Shown here: piece by piece, positions 18,252 to 27,400 of the stretch
Layout: the number at the start of each line of letters is the position of its first letter
How positions within the stretch are numbered: the first letter of the stretch is position 1
Origin: Sphingobacterium sp. R2
GTDB lineage: Bacteria; Bacteroidota; Bacteroidia; Sphingobacteriales; Sphingobacteriaceae
Direction: 5' to 3'
Assembly (NCBI RefSeq): GCF_040760075.1
Contig: NZ_CP142884.1
Span: 434,001-498,000 of the forward strand
DNA: 64,000 nucleotides
The notes under the pieces: generated by a model
What the model saw: only the letters and a program-made list of their open reading frames with translations
What the model was told of the DNA's origin: nothing
Databases searched by the model: none
Program-made: the position numbers and the translations under genes

Positions 18252-19259
18252 ATGGGACTATTTAATCTTTTTAACAAACAACTTTCTGAAGTTATCGAGT
18301 GGAAAAACCAAGACCCTCGATTATTATGGTATAAATTTCCATCCGAAAGGAATGAGATCAAAAATTCCAGCAAACTAATCCTCGCTCCAGGGCAGGGATG
18401 CATTCTTGTGTATGAAGGAAAAGGTGAGAACCTGCTCACAGAGCCTGGAACGTATAACCTCAAAACAGACAACCATCCATTTTTTACTACCTTAGCACGA
18501 CTACGGCAAAATTTCGAATCCGAACACAAACTGTATATCTACTTTTTTCGTACGGCAGCTATTGTGAATCAATCCTGGGGAACTGGATCTCCAATAAAAT
18601 ATATCGACCCTCATTACAACTTACCCGTAGAAATCGGCTTGAATGGTACATTTTCTTACCTCATTAATGAACCGGTGCATTTCTATAAAAACATTGTAGC
18701 CAATCAAAATACGGTCAGCACAGCGGTGATCCAGGACATCCTCAATAATCGCATTCCCCAACACATTACGACGCAGATTGCACAGAAGAAGCTAGGTTAT
18801 AACGAAATTGACAGCCAATTAGCATTACTATCCAACGATATCAAGACTGCGGTGGAACAAGATTTTAAAGATCTCGGGCTCGACATTACAGATTTTAAAA
18901 TTTTAGGAACCCAATTTGATGCGAATACGCAACGTAGAATTGGAGAAATTGCCGACCTGACGACACAAAATCAAGCCGCTCAACAAGCAGGCCTAAGCTA
19001 TGTTGAATTAGAAAAATTACGTGCGCTTCGAGACGCCGCGAAGAATGAAGGTGGGATTGCGGGAGTGGGAGCACAACTTGGCGTCGGCATGGAACTGGGT
19101 AAGCAGTTTGACCTTCAAAAGGAGGAGATCAAAGAGCATATACAACAAGGAGGCGACTTTGTCGAAAAACTCCAAAAAATGCAACTGCTACTTCGTGAAA
19201 ATATCATTACGCAAGAAGAATTCGACACACTTAAGAAACAGATCCTCAACAAAATATAA
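18252..19259 (+). CDS. SPFH-domain protein with C-terminal SHOCT (YdjI-like)
   Basis: The 335-residue protein lacks a transmembrane segment. Residues about 20-235 form an SPFH/band-7-like domain of the 'virion core protein/YdjI' type (start LFNKQLSEVIEWKNQDPRLL, later SKLILAPGQGCILVYEGKG). A coiled region with Ala/Gln-rich LTTQNQAAQQAGLSYVELEK follows, and the last 30 residues are a SHOCT motif (QLLLRENIITQEEFDTLKKQ). In B. subtilis YdjI is needed for PspA recruitment to stressed membrane. It is the middle gene of the operon, with gaps of 5 and 6 bases, and probably assembles on the membrane with its two neighbours. Confidence 0.85.
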   Translation: MGLFNLFNKQLSEVIEWKNQDPRLLWYKFPSERNEIKNSSKLILAPGQGCILVYEGKGENLLTEPGTYNLKTDNHPFFTTLARLRQNFESEHKLYIYFFRTAAIVNQSWGTGSPIKYIDPHYNLPVEIGLNGTFSYLINEPVHFYKNIVANQNTVSTAVIQDILNNRIPQHITTQIAQKKLGYNEIDSQLALLSNDIKTAVEQDFKDLGLDITDFKILGTQFDANTQRRIGEIADLTTQNQAAQQAGLSYVELEKLRALRDAAKNEGGIAGVGAQLGVGMELGKQFDLQKEEIKEHIQQGGDFVEKLQKMQLLLRENIITQEEFDTLKKQILNKI

Positions 19260-19265
19260 CTCATC

Positions 19266-19511
19266 ATGAAATATATATTTGGTATACTATTCACTTTGGT
19301 GATTCTTTTCATTGCTACCTATTTCCTTTTAGGAATGTGGGGCATCCGGCTATTAGATGCCGAAAATTTCAATAAAGTTCTATGGACAACCGGGATACTG
19401 ACGGTGACTTCGATCGTGATCGTCTGCTTTGTTATCATTCCTTTCTTCGGATCAGGCAAAAATGGGAATTTTGAAGATAAGGGAAAGGTAGCCCAGCGGA
19501 AAATAGATTAA
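19266..19511 (+). CDS. Small two-helix membrane protein
   Basis: This 81-residue protein has two transmembrane segments (about residues 3-27 and 38-61) and a short charged C-terminal tail. It starts 6 bases after the SPFH gene and ends the operon, so it is likely a membrane partner of that protein. I recognise no named family. Confidence 0.7.
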   Translation: MKYIFGILFTLVILFIATYFLLGMWGIRLLDAENFNKVLWTTGILTVTSIVIVCFVIIPFFGSGKNGNFEDKGKVAQRKID

Positions 19512-19650
19512 TGTCGTGCACAATAAGATAATGTTAAATCTGTATACATAATTTGCTTATTTAGGTAAATAGTTCGTGAATATTATCCAAAATGACGCAG
19601 TCGTGTCATTTTAATTCCAAAAGAACTTTCAATTTTAAATATCAAATAGT

Positions 19651-19658
19651 TAAATTTG
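19651..19658 (+). promoter_or_regulatory. -7 box for gltA
   Basis: TAAATTTG matches TAnnTTTG, with a weak TTTC 20 bases upstream (19627-19630) in place of TTTG. It lies 42 bases before the ATG. Confidence 0.55.
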
Positions 19659-19700
19659 TGAGATTAGCATAACAAATCAGATATAAGATAATATATAAAC

Positions 19701-20987
19701 ATGTCAGATAAAGCATCTATAAATTTAGACGGAACTTCGTATGACCTTCCGGTCGTTGTCGGTACTGAGAATGAAAAAGCAGTTGATATTTCCAAATTAA
19801 GAGATCTAAGCGGATTTATTACATTAGACCCAGGATATAAGAATACGGGTGCTACGAAGAGTGCGATTACTTTTCTTGACGGTGAAAAAGGCATATTGCG
19901 ATATAGAGGATATCCCATTGAACAATTGGCAGAGAAATCGACTTTCTTGGAAGTTGCTTATTTGTTGATTTATGGAGAGCTTCCCAAAAAAGAGGTATTG
20001 GAAAAATTCAGAGCTGACATCAAAAAGCAAATGATGATCCACGAGGACATGAAAAATTTCTTCGCTGGATTTCCTTCCAAATCACATCCAATGGGACAAC
20101 TTTCTTGTTTAGTTGGTGCATTATCGGCATTTTACCCAGAATCTTTAAATCCAAACTTAACAGATGAAGAAGAGGATCAAACGATCATCAATCTTTTGGC
20201 AAAAATGCCAACGATCGTTTCTTGGATTCAGAAGAAATCATTAGGACACCCTGTTGTATACCCTAAAAATAACCTTGGCTACATCGACAACTTCCTGAAT
20301 ATGTTGTTCGGAGAAGTTAACGACGAAAAAACGTTCGATCCAGTTGTCATTGATGCTATGCACAAGTTGCTGATTTTGCATGCTGATCACGAACAAAACT
20401 GTTCGACATCTACCGTTCGCATCGTAGGTTCATCAAATGCAAACCTCTATGCATCAGTTGCTTCAGGTATTAATGCATTATGGGGCCCATTGCATGGCGG
20501 TGCAAACCAGGCGGTAATTGAAATGTTAGAAGCTATTAAAAATGACGGTGGTGATGCCGAAAAATATCTTGCTAAAGCGAAAGACAAAAACGATCCTTTC
20601 CGTTTAATGGGATTCGGTCACCGCGTGTATAAAAACTTTGATCCACGTGCTAAAATCATCAAAAAAGCATGTGACGATATTTTGGAAAAATTAGGTGTGC
20701 AAGACCCTGTATTGGATATCGCTAAGAAATTAGAAGAAGCAGCATTGAATGACCAATACTTCATCGATAGAAAACTTTATCCAAATGTTGACTTCTATTC
20801 AGGTATCATCTACCGTGCATTAGGTTTCAAAGCAGATATGTTTACTGTATTATTTGCCTTAGGCCGTCTTCCAGGATGGATTGCGCAATGGAAAGAAATG
20901 CGTGAAAACAAAGAGCCTATCGGTCGACCTAGACAGGTATATGTTGGCCACACGGAACGTGACTACGTTGAATTCTCAAATCGTTAA
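19701..20987 (+). CDS. gltA: Citrate synthase
   Basis: This 428-residue enzyme condenses acetyl-CoA and oxaloacetate in the TCA cycle. It is of the long, Gram-negative-like type: LRYRGYPIEQLAEKSTFLEV near residue 72, the first catalytic His in LHADHEQNCSTSTVR, the second in MGFGHRVYKNFDPRAK, and the catalytic Asp in PNVDFYSGI, with the CoA-binding FALGRLPGWIAQWKE near the end. It is flanked by its own promoter and a strong terminator, and lies upstream of the respiratory nuo genes. Confidence 0.97.
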   Translation: MSDKASINLDGTSYDLPVVVGTENEKAVDISKLRDLSGFITLDPGYKNTGATKSAITFLDGEKGILRYRGYPIEQLAEKSTFLEVAYLLIYGELPKKEVLEKFRADIKKQMMIHEDMKNFFAGFPSKSHPMGQLSCLVGALSAFYPESLNPNLTDEEEDQTIINLLAKMPTIVSWIQKKSLGHPVVYPKNNLGYIDNFLNMLFGEVNDEKTFDPVVIDAMHKLLILHADHEQNCSTSTVRIVGSSNANLYASVASGINALWGPLHGGANQAVIEMLEAIKNDGGDAEKYLAKAKDKNDPFRLMGFGHRVYKNFDPRAKIIKKACDDILEKLGVQDPVLDIAKKLEEAALNDQYFIDRKLYPNVDFYSGIIYRALGFKADMFTVLFALGRLPGWIAQWKEMRENKEPIGRPRQVYVGHTERDYVEFSNR

Positions 20988-21007
20988 TTCGGTTTCGATT
21001 TATATCC

Positions 21008-21036
21008 GAAAAAGCATCCTTATAGGATGCTTTTTC
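21008..21036 (+). terminator. Terminator after gltA
   Basis: GAAAAAGCATCCT pairs with AGGATGCTTTTTC around TAT, a perfect stem with flanking A and T runs. Confidence 0.9.
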
Positions 21037-21186
21037 CTTTTTATTGCAGCACCTTTGAATCTTTGGATGTACGAATGAGCCATTCAATTAAACACTAAAC
21101 AGTGGCTCATCGTTACGCTATTGTCACGATAAACTACTTGTTAAGTATATTTTAATTTTTCCCTATCTAAATTCCCTGTTTTTCGT

Positions 21187-21194
21187 TAAGTTTG
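21187..21194 (+). promoter_or_regulatory. -7 box for nuoH-N
   Basis: TAAGTTTG matches TAnnTTTG and lies 42 bases before the nuoH start, so the truncated nuo operon has its own promoter. The -33 part is weak. Confidence 0.5.
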
Positions 21195-21236
21195 CGTATT
21201 AATTGGTCTCTTATTAAAAATCATTATAAATAAGAC

Positions 21237-22310
21237 TTGCTAGAAAATGTACTACATATCTTGGTTCCTATTGCTATTTTTACCTTTATAGCAGCATTTA
21301 CCTTATTTGCAGTATATGCCGAGCGAAAGATTGCGGGATTTGTCCAAGACCGGCTAGGTCCGATGGAAACCGGAAAGTATGGTAGTCTTCAAACGATTGC
21401 TGATATTCTTAAATTACTCCAAAAAGAACTGATCACCCCTTCATCGGCGGATAAGATTCTCTTTAGAATTGCTCCTATCATTATTTTTGTTGCCGTCTTT
21501 ACAGGATTTGCCGTTATTCCTTGGGCAAAGGATTTTATTCCAGCCGATACGCATACTGGTTTATTCTTCATTATGGCGATAATTTCCATTGACGCTTTGG
21601 GCATTTTAATGGCTGGCTGGGGCTCCAACAATAAATATTCTTTGTTAGGATCCATGCGTGCTATTGCGCAGATGGTATCCTATGAAATTCCGGTAGGTCT
21701 TTCGCTGATTACAGTTGTCATGCTTACACAAACCCTAAACTTGAATGAAATTGCTATTGGGCAGGGAATTCTCACCAATGGGAGCATTAAATTCTTGGGT
21801 ATTTGGGAAGTTAATGAGATTGGCGGTCTCTTCGCCTGGAATATTTTTCAGGCTCCGCATTTGATTATCACCTACATCATATTCTTTATCGCTACCCTTG
21901 CCGAGTGCAACCGTGCTCCTTTTGATATTCCGGAAGCCGAATCTGAACTGGTGGGTGGTTTCCATACGGAATATGGTGGAATACAATTTGCCTTTATTTT
22001 TCTAGCCGAGTATGCCATGATGTTTTTGGTATCGATGTTGGGTGTTGTCCTCTTTTTAGGCGGATGGAACACAGCATTACCAAACATTGGGACTGTACGC
22101 CTCGCAGATTGGACGACTGGTTTAGCTTGGGGAATATTTTGGACTTTAGCCAAATCATTCCTTATTGTAGGCATCCAAATGTGGATCCGATGGACATTAC
22201 CGCGGTTACGTGCAGACCAGTTGATGAGTTTATGTTGGAAAGTATTGACACCGCTGGCTTTTCTGTGTATGGCCATCTCTGCCATTTGGCGAATTTTAGT
22301 TATAGCATAG
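21237..22310 (+). CDS. nuoH: NADH-quinone oxidoreductase subunit H
   Basis: This 357-residue inner-membrane subunit of complex I contacts the quinone chamber. About eight transmembrane helices and the family motifs YAERKIAGFVQDRLGPMETG (near residue 26) and RAPFDIPEAESELVGGFHTE (helix 5-6 loop, with acidic residues of the E-channel) are clear. A stop codon lies 6 bases upstream in frame, and the first usable start is a TTG at 21237. It is the first gene of the cluster; nuoA-G are not found in front of it. Confidence 0.95.
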   Translation: MLENVLHILVPIAIFTFIAAFTLFAVYAERKIAGFVQDRLGPMETGKYGSLQTIADILKLLQKELITPSSADKILFRIAPIIIFVAVFTGFAVIPWAKDFIPADTHTGLFFIMAIISIDALGILMAGWGSNNKYSLLGSMRAIAQMVSYEIPVGLSLITVVMLTQTLNLNEIAIGQGILTNGSIKFLGIWEVNEIGGLFAWNIFQAPHLIITYIIFFIATLAECNRAPFDIPEAESELVGGFHTEYGGIQFAFIFLAEYAMMFLVSMLGVVLFLGGWNTALPNIGTVRLADWTTGLAWGIFWTLAKSFLIVGIQMWIRWTLPRLRADQLMSLCWKVLTPLAFLCMAISAIWRILVIA

Positions 22311-22316
22311 GATATT

Positions 22317-22880
22317 ATGATATTTAAAACGGCTTCGCATGCATTTCGTACGGCAATCAAAGGTTTATCTTTGACTGTCAAGCATCTATTTGGTGCACGA
22401 CGATCAAGGACGGAATTGAATATCAAAAAAGACAACTATTTTGATCGGCAAGAAGGGATTGTAACAGTGCAGTATCCGCGTGAAAAAATGCCCATCCCCG
22501 ATGTCGCCCGTTACCAATTGCAGGTTGATATCGACGACTGTATTGTATGTGATCTTTGCGCTAAAGCATGTCCTGTGGACTGTATCGAAATTGAAGCGAT
22601 CAAATCACCGGAAGCAATCGGAAAGACTTCAGACGGCAGCGTCAAACGGTTATATCCCGCCAAATTCAATATTGACATGGCGAAGTGTATGTACTGTGGC
22701 TTATGCACGGTGGTGTGTCCGACGGAATGTATTACTATGACCAATGCATATGACCGCAGCTCGCAGAAGTTGACCGATCTGATTTACGGATTCTCGGATA
22801 TGACTGACGAGCAGGTAGCTCAACGCAAAGCTGAATGGACACAGTTTCAAGCTGAAAAGGAGGCAGCAAAGCAAAAATAG
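22317..22880 (+). CDS. nuoI: NADH-quinone oxidoreductase subunit I
   Basis: This 187-residue peripheral-arm subunit carries two [4Fe-4S] clusters (N6a, N6b). Both ligand sets are intact: C75-x2-C78-x2-C81-x3-C85-P and C124-x2-C127-x2-C130-x3-C134-P. The N-terminus is a little longer than in E. coli, and the C-terminal tail is rich in A, E and K. It starts 6 bases after nuoH. Confidence 0.96.
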   Translation: MIFKTASHAFRTAIKGLSLTVKHLFGARRSRTELNIKKDNYFDRQEGIVTVQYPREKMPIPDVARYQLQVDIDDCIVCDLCAKACPVDCIEIEAIKSPEAIGKTSDGSVKRLYPAKFNIDMAKCMYCGLCTVVCPTECITMTNAYDRSSQKLTDLIYGFSDMTDEQVAQRKAEWTQFQAEKEAAKQK

Positions 22881-22883
22881 AAA

Positions 22884-23426
22884 ATGGAAAGTATTTTGTT
22901 CTACGCTTTCGCTATCCTAGCAATCGGTTCGGCTCTTTTACTGGTGAATCTTAAAAATATCGCTCGCGCCTTATTCCTGTTTTTTATTGTTCTCTTTGCA
23001 ATGGCAGGATTATATTTATTTGCTTTAGCTGATTTTGTGGCGATTACACAAATTATGGTCTATGTCGGCGGGGTGCTTATTCTTATGTTGTTTGCCTTTA
23101 TGCTATCCAATAAAGAGCTCTTAAAAGATCTTCAAGACAACAGTGGTTCGTTCTTAAGCATGCCTAAATGGCAAGCTATTCCAGTGGTGCTTGGTTTTCT
23201 GTTACTGATGCTTTATGGCATCTTTGAGTGGCAACAGGCTCCATCAACGTGGGTCATTCAGTCCATAGAAAATGGAAATAATATTACTTCGACTGATAAC
23301 AATATTCATCAAATCGGATTACGTTTTATGACTTTTTACGTATTGCCTTTTGAAATTATATCGATATTTCTGATGATGGCTTTAATTGGAGCTTCTCATT
23401 TATCCAGAAAGGAGCGTACAATATGA
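22884..23426 (+). CDS. nuoJ: NADH-quinone oxidoreductase subunit J
   Basis: This 180-residue membrane subunit has five hydrophobic helices, with the conserved VAITQIMVYVGGVLILMLFA segment holding the pi-bulge helix 3. It starts 3 bases after nuoI, and its last codons overlap the start of nuoK by 4 bases. Confidence 0.95.
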   Translation: MESILFYAFAILAIGSALLLVNLKNIARALFLFFIVLFAMAGLYLFALADFVAITQIMVYVGGVLILMLFAFMLSNKELLKDLQDNSGSFLSMPKWQAIPVVLGFLLLMLYGIFEWQQAPSTWVIQSIENGNNITSTDNNIHQIGLRFMTFYVLPFEIISIFLMMALIGASHLSRKERTI

Positions 23427-23731
23427 TTACGCTGACCCATTTCTTGGTGGTGAGTGCGTGTATCTTTAGCATTGGACTCTACACCGTTCTTTCCAAAAAA
23501 AATGCGATTATGATTTTGGTTGGTATTGAATTAATGATCAATGCAGCTATCCTGAATTTTGTTGCCTTTGGGAAATATGATAAAGTGAGTTATGGCGGAC
23601 AAATTTTTGCGTTGTTTGCTATCGTACTTGCAGCAGCAGCTGTAGCCGTTGGATTGGCTATTGTATTAAATGTTTATAGACATTACAACACCATTAATCC
23701 GGATGAGGTAAACCAATTAAAAGACAAATAA
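23423..23731 (+). CDS. nuoK: NADH-quinone oxidoreductase subunit K
   Basis: This 102-residue three-helix subunit has the conserved membrane Glu in LVGIELMINAAILNFVAF and a second Glu/Gln region near AIVLAAAAVAVGLAIVL, part of the proton path next to NuoJ. Its start overlaps the nuoJ stop (ATGA). Confidence 0.95.
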   Translation: MITLTHFLVVSACIFSIGLYTVLSKKNAIMILVGIELMINAAILNFVAFGKYDKVSYGGQIFALFAIVLAAAAVAVGLAIVLNVYRHYNTINPDEVNQLKDK

Positions 23732-23734
23732 ACA

Positions 23735-25789
23735 TTGGATCAAGTTGTTCACATATCGCCCGTTTTGACCGCGTTAATCACCGTATTATCCCCATTAGCA
23801 GCGTTTTTATATCAATCTTTATTAGGCAAACGTGACCAGTCCGGTATGGTCTCCCTGCTAGCCATTATTCTCAGTTTTACCGGTGGTGCGCTCACCTTGT
23901 TTACCATCTGGAATAATGCCCCCGTAACCATTCAGGCTGATTGGTTCACTATTGGCGAAACCTCATTTAAAGTTGGTATCCTGTTAAATAATTTAAGCGC
24001 CTTAATGCTTTTTTTGGTACCTACTGTAGCGTTGCCCGTGCATATTTATTCCCGTGCATATATGAAAGGCGATCCCGGCATTCATCGCTATTGGATGTAT
24101 CTAAGCCTGTTCTGTTTTGCCATGTTGGGGTTGGTCATTATGGACAATCTTTTGCTAATGTATGTCTTTTGGGAATTGGTTGGGTTTGCGTCCTATCTCC
24201 TTATCGGATTTTGGTTTACGCGCGAAACTGCTGTACAAGCCAATAAAAAGGCATTTTTGGTGAATCGCATCGGTGACCTCGGCTTTCTAATTGGCCTTGC
24301 GATCGTATTTACGCAGTTCAAGACACTTAATTTGGTTGATTTATTTGGTGATAATGGACTGATCTATCAATCCACAATCGTCGATGGACTATGGGTATCT
24401 CCAGTCAATAGTTTACCTCAGATCTGGTTTACCTTAGGAGGAGTAGCCTTTTTCTTGGCTGCTATGGCCAAATCAGCGCAATTTCCATTACATGTATGGC
24501 TTCCGGATGCCATGGAAGGTCCTACATCCGTATCGTCCTTGATCCATGCGGCAACAATGGTCGCAGCGGGCGTATTCCTATTGGCTACCGTATTTCCATT
24601 ATTCAGCGAATCGGCATTACTATTTATCGCCATTATCGGCACCATTACGGCAGCTTCGGCAGCATACTTCGCCTTGGGCCAATACGACATCAAGCGTATT
24701 CTTGCCTTTTCGACTATATCGCAATTGGGCTTTATGATGGTTGGGATAGGTATTGGAACATGGGATGCTGCTTTGTTTCATCTCACGACGCATGCTTTCT
24801 TTAAGTGCCTTCTATTTCTTTCGGCCGGCGCAATTATTCATGAAATGGCCCACCTGAAAACACATAGCCACCTAGACTTTGATCCGCAGGATTTACGGAA
24901 CATGGGTGGATTACGTCACTACATGCCCAAGACCTTTGTGCTGATGAGTATTGCTTCACTAGCACTGGCCGGCTTCCCACTGACGTCAGGTTTTCTATCC
25001 AAAGACAGTATTGTTATATCTTCATTTGAATGGGCACTTTCAAAAGGTAGCGTATATCTTCTCATCCCTATTAGTTTGATTATAGTAAGTATCTTAACTG
25101 CATTCTACATCGGCCGTTTGATATTTAAAGCTTTTTTTGGGGAGTTTAGGCTTACTAAACAGCTACATGACAAATTACATGATCATCCGTTACATGAAGC
25201 GCCAAAAACCATGTTGATGCCCATGTTTGTTTTGGGTGTATTCTGCTTATTTCCACTATTTTCGTTCAATCCATTTTCGTACCACGATTCTTGGTTGATG
25301 GACGGACTCTTATTGGATGAATATGTCTTTGCTCCAAGCCACATTGCCCACCTGATTATTCCCGCGATCCTGCTCATTGGTTCTATCATTGCCTGGATTA
25401 TCGGATGGAAATGGTATGTACAGAATAGATACCCATTCAGCCCGGTCAATCCGGCACTGAAGGTTTCTTTAAATCAGGGATATATCAATCAGTTTTACGA
25501 TGTTGTATTTGTTAAGGGTACATTAAAATTGGCTCAATTCTGTTATTGGTTTGACCGACATGTTGTTGATGCTTTTGTTTCTTTGATTCAGTCAATCGTG
25601 CTATCGATCTCACAATTAAGTGTTTGGATAGACAAATATATTATAGACGGCTTAGTTAATACGGTTGCTTCAGTAACCTATTGGGCCGGCCATCAAGTCC
25701 GCCTAGTGCAGAACGGGAAAATGCAGACCGCTTTGTACTCCGTCTTTTTAATAGTTTTATTTGGTTTAATTTATCTTTTATTCTTTTAG
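23735..25789 (+). CDS. nuoL: NADH-quinone oxidoreductase subunit L
   Basis: This 684-residue antiporter-like proton pump has about 16 helices and the long lateral helix at the C-terminus. The key motifs are VFWELVGFASYLLIGFW (Glu of helix 5), AKSAQFPLHVWLPDAMEGPT (Lys of helix 7) and STISQLGFMMVGIG. The frame opens with a TTG at 23735, 3 bases after the nuoK stop; no ATG fits the family N-terminus, so TTG is the likely start. Confidence 0.95.
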   Translation: MDQVVHISPVLTALITVLSPLAAFLYQSLLGKRDQSGMVSLLAIILSFTGGALTLFTIWNNAPVTIQADWFTIGETSFKVGILLNNLSALMLFLVPTVALPVHIYSRAYMKGDPGIHRYWMYLSLFCFAMLGLVIMDNLLLMYVFWELVGFASYLLIGFWFTRETAVQANKKAFLVNRIGDLGFLIGLAIVFTQFKTLNLVDLFGDNGLIYQSTIVDGLWVSPVNSLPQIWFTLGGVAFFLAAMAKSAQFPLHVWLPDAMEGPTSVSSLIHAATMVAAGVFLLATVFPLFSESALLFIAIIGTITAASAAYFALGQYDIKRILAFSTISQLGFMMVGIGIGTWDAALFHLTTHAFFKCLLFLSAGAIIHEMAHLKTHSHLDFDPQDLRNMGGLRHYMPKTFVLMSIASLALAGFPLTSGFLSKDSIVISSFEWALSKGSVYLLIPISLIIVSILTAFYIGRLIFKAFFGEFRLTKQLHDKLHDHPLHEAPKTMLMPMFVLGVFCLFPLFSFNPFSYHDSWLMDGLLLDEYVFAPSHIAHLIIPAILLIGSIIAWIIGWKWYVQNRYPFSPVNPALKVSLNQGYINQFYDVVFVKGTLKLAQFCYWFDRHVVDAFVSLIQSIVLSISQLSVWIDKYIIDGLVNTVASVTYWAGHQVRLVQNGKMQTALYSVFLIVLFGLIYLLFF

Positions 25790-25792
25790 GAA

Positions 25793-27394
25793 ATGCCTAT
25801 TTTATCCTTATTGATATTTTTACCGCTATTGGCTACGGCGCTTATTCTTGCCTTGCCAACACGATATAAATCGAGTTACAAATATATTGCGTTAGCAATT
25901 ACCGCAATACAATTTGTACTGGCTGGATTGTGTTACGCACATTTTGATGCAAGCAAAACGGGTATTCAAGATCTGGGAGGCTATCAATTTGTTGAACAGC
26001 TTCCATGGATTCGCTTAGATTTAGGATCAATAGGTAAACTAGAAATTGATTATCTTATTGGTATTGATGGGATATCGATGCCCTTATTATTGCTGAGCGC
26101 TTTTGTAATGTTGATGGCTATTGGAGCCTCCTGGAATATACAGAAGAGTCCAAAAGGATACTTTGCGTTACTCATGGTGCTTAATATGGCTGTTATGGGG
26201 ATTTTCTGTGCACTTGATTTCTTCCTGTTCTACCTTTTCTATGAAGTGATGTTACTTCCACTATATTTCCTGATCGGTATCTGGGGTGGTGCAAGACGCG
26301 AATACGCAGCCATCAAGTTCTTTTTATACACCCTATTTGGTTCTGTATTTATGCTGTTGATCATCGTAGGACTATACTTTTCAGTCATTAACCCGATGAC
26401 TGGAGCGCATACGTTCAATATGATCCATATGATGAACCCTCAGAATTACCTTGAAGGATCTATTTTTGAGTGGGGTGGTTATCAGGAAATCTTGGGTGTT
26501 TCGTCCAGGCTGGTTGGCTTCATTGTCCTCTTTTTTGCCTTTGCCATTAAAGTGCCTATCGTGCCATTGCATACCTGGTTACCCGATGCCCACGTCGAAG
26601 CGCCGACTCCAGTATCTATTATTTTAGCAGGTATTCTTCTGAAAATTGGAGGTTACGGTATCATCCGTATCTGTTATAGCATCTTTCCCGACATGGCCGC
26701 CTTATCCAATTGGTGGCTTGGACTAATAGGCGTTGTTTCCATTATCTATGGAGCATTAAACGCCTTATCACAAAAAGACCTCAAACGAATGATTGCGTAT
26801 TCATCCGTTTCCCACATGGGCTTTGTTTTATTAGGTATTGCCTCATTGACTGCAGAAGGAATTTCTGGAGCGATGTTTCAGATGATCTCCCATGGGTTTT
26901 TATCCGCTGCACTCTTCTTTCTAGTCGGTGTAGTTTATGACCGTGTGCATGACAGAAATATCTATAGTTTTCGAGGTTTAGCGCAAATTATGCCCAAATA
27001 TACGGGGTATGTTGCTGTTGCATTTTTTGCTTCCTTAGGTTTACCTGGCTTTTCAGCTTTTATTGGTGAAGCATTTGTCATTATCGGTTCATTCAACTCT
27101 GAAAGTGCTGGTACGGGTTTGCCACGTTGGATGGCGCTGGCTGGTTCTGTAGGAATCTTATTGAGCGCAGCCTACCTACTTTGGACATTGCAGCGCATGT
27201 TTTTTGGGCAGATCCGTTTAAAGGGCGGTGAATCTTGGAGCAATGCACTGACAGATGTCAATTCGCGCGAGCAGGCGATCTTATTTCCAACGTTAGCATT
27301 GGCCTTATTACTTGGTATTATGCCTGCTTTAATCTTTAACAATTTAAACGCAAGTGTTCTGAATCTTGTGAGCTTTATTCAACAATTCATCTAA
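25793..27394 (+). CDS. nuoM: NADH-quinone oxidoreductase subunit M
   Basis: This 533-residue antiporter-like subunit has 14 or so helices. The conserved Glu is in LFYLFYEVMLLPLYFLIGIW, the Lys of the central channel in AIKVPIVPLHTWLPDAHVEA, and a further Lys in QKDLKRMIAYSSVSHMGFV. It starts 3 bases after nuoL and is followed closely by nuoN. Confidence 0.96.
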   Translation: MPILSLLIFLPLLATALILALPTRYKSSYKYIALAITAIQFVLAGLCYAHFDASKTGIQDLGGYQFVEQLPWIRLDLGSIGKLEIDYLIGIDGISMPLLLLSAFVMLMAIGASWNIQKSPKGYFALLMVLNMAVMGIFCALDFFLFYLFYEVMLLPLYFLIGIWGGARREYAAIKFFLYTLFGSVFMLLIIVGLYFSVINPMTGAHTFNMIHMMNPQNYLEGSIFEWGGYQEILGVSSRLVGFIVLFFAFAIKVPIVPLHTWLPDAHVEAPTPVSIILAGILLKIGGYGIIRICYSIFPDMAALSNWWLGLIGVVSIIYGALNALSQKDLKRMIAYSSVSHMGFVLLGIASLTAEGISGAMFQMISHGFLSAALFFLVGVVYDRVHDRNIYSFRGLAQIMPKYTGYVAVAFFASLGLPGFSAFIGEAFVIIGSFNSESAGTGLPRWMALAGSVGILLSAAYLLWTLQRMFFGQIRLKGGESWSNALTDVNSREQAILFPTLALALLLGIMPALIFNNLNASVLNLVSFIQQFI

Positions 27395-27400
27395 CCCCAC

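Noticed and set aside
21872-22435. A 187-codon minus-strand frame
   Set aside because: It is the antisense shadow of nuoH and the start of nuoI, whose motifs are clear on the plus strand.
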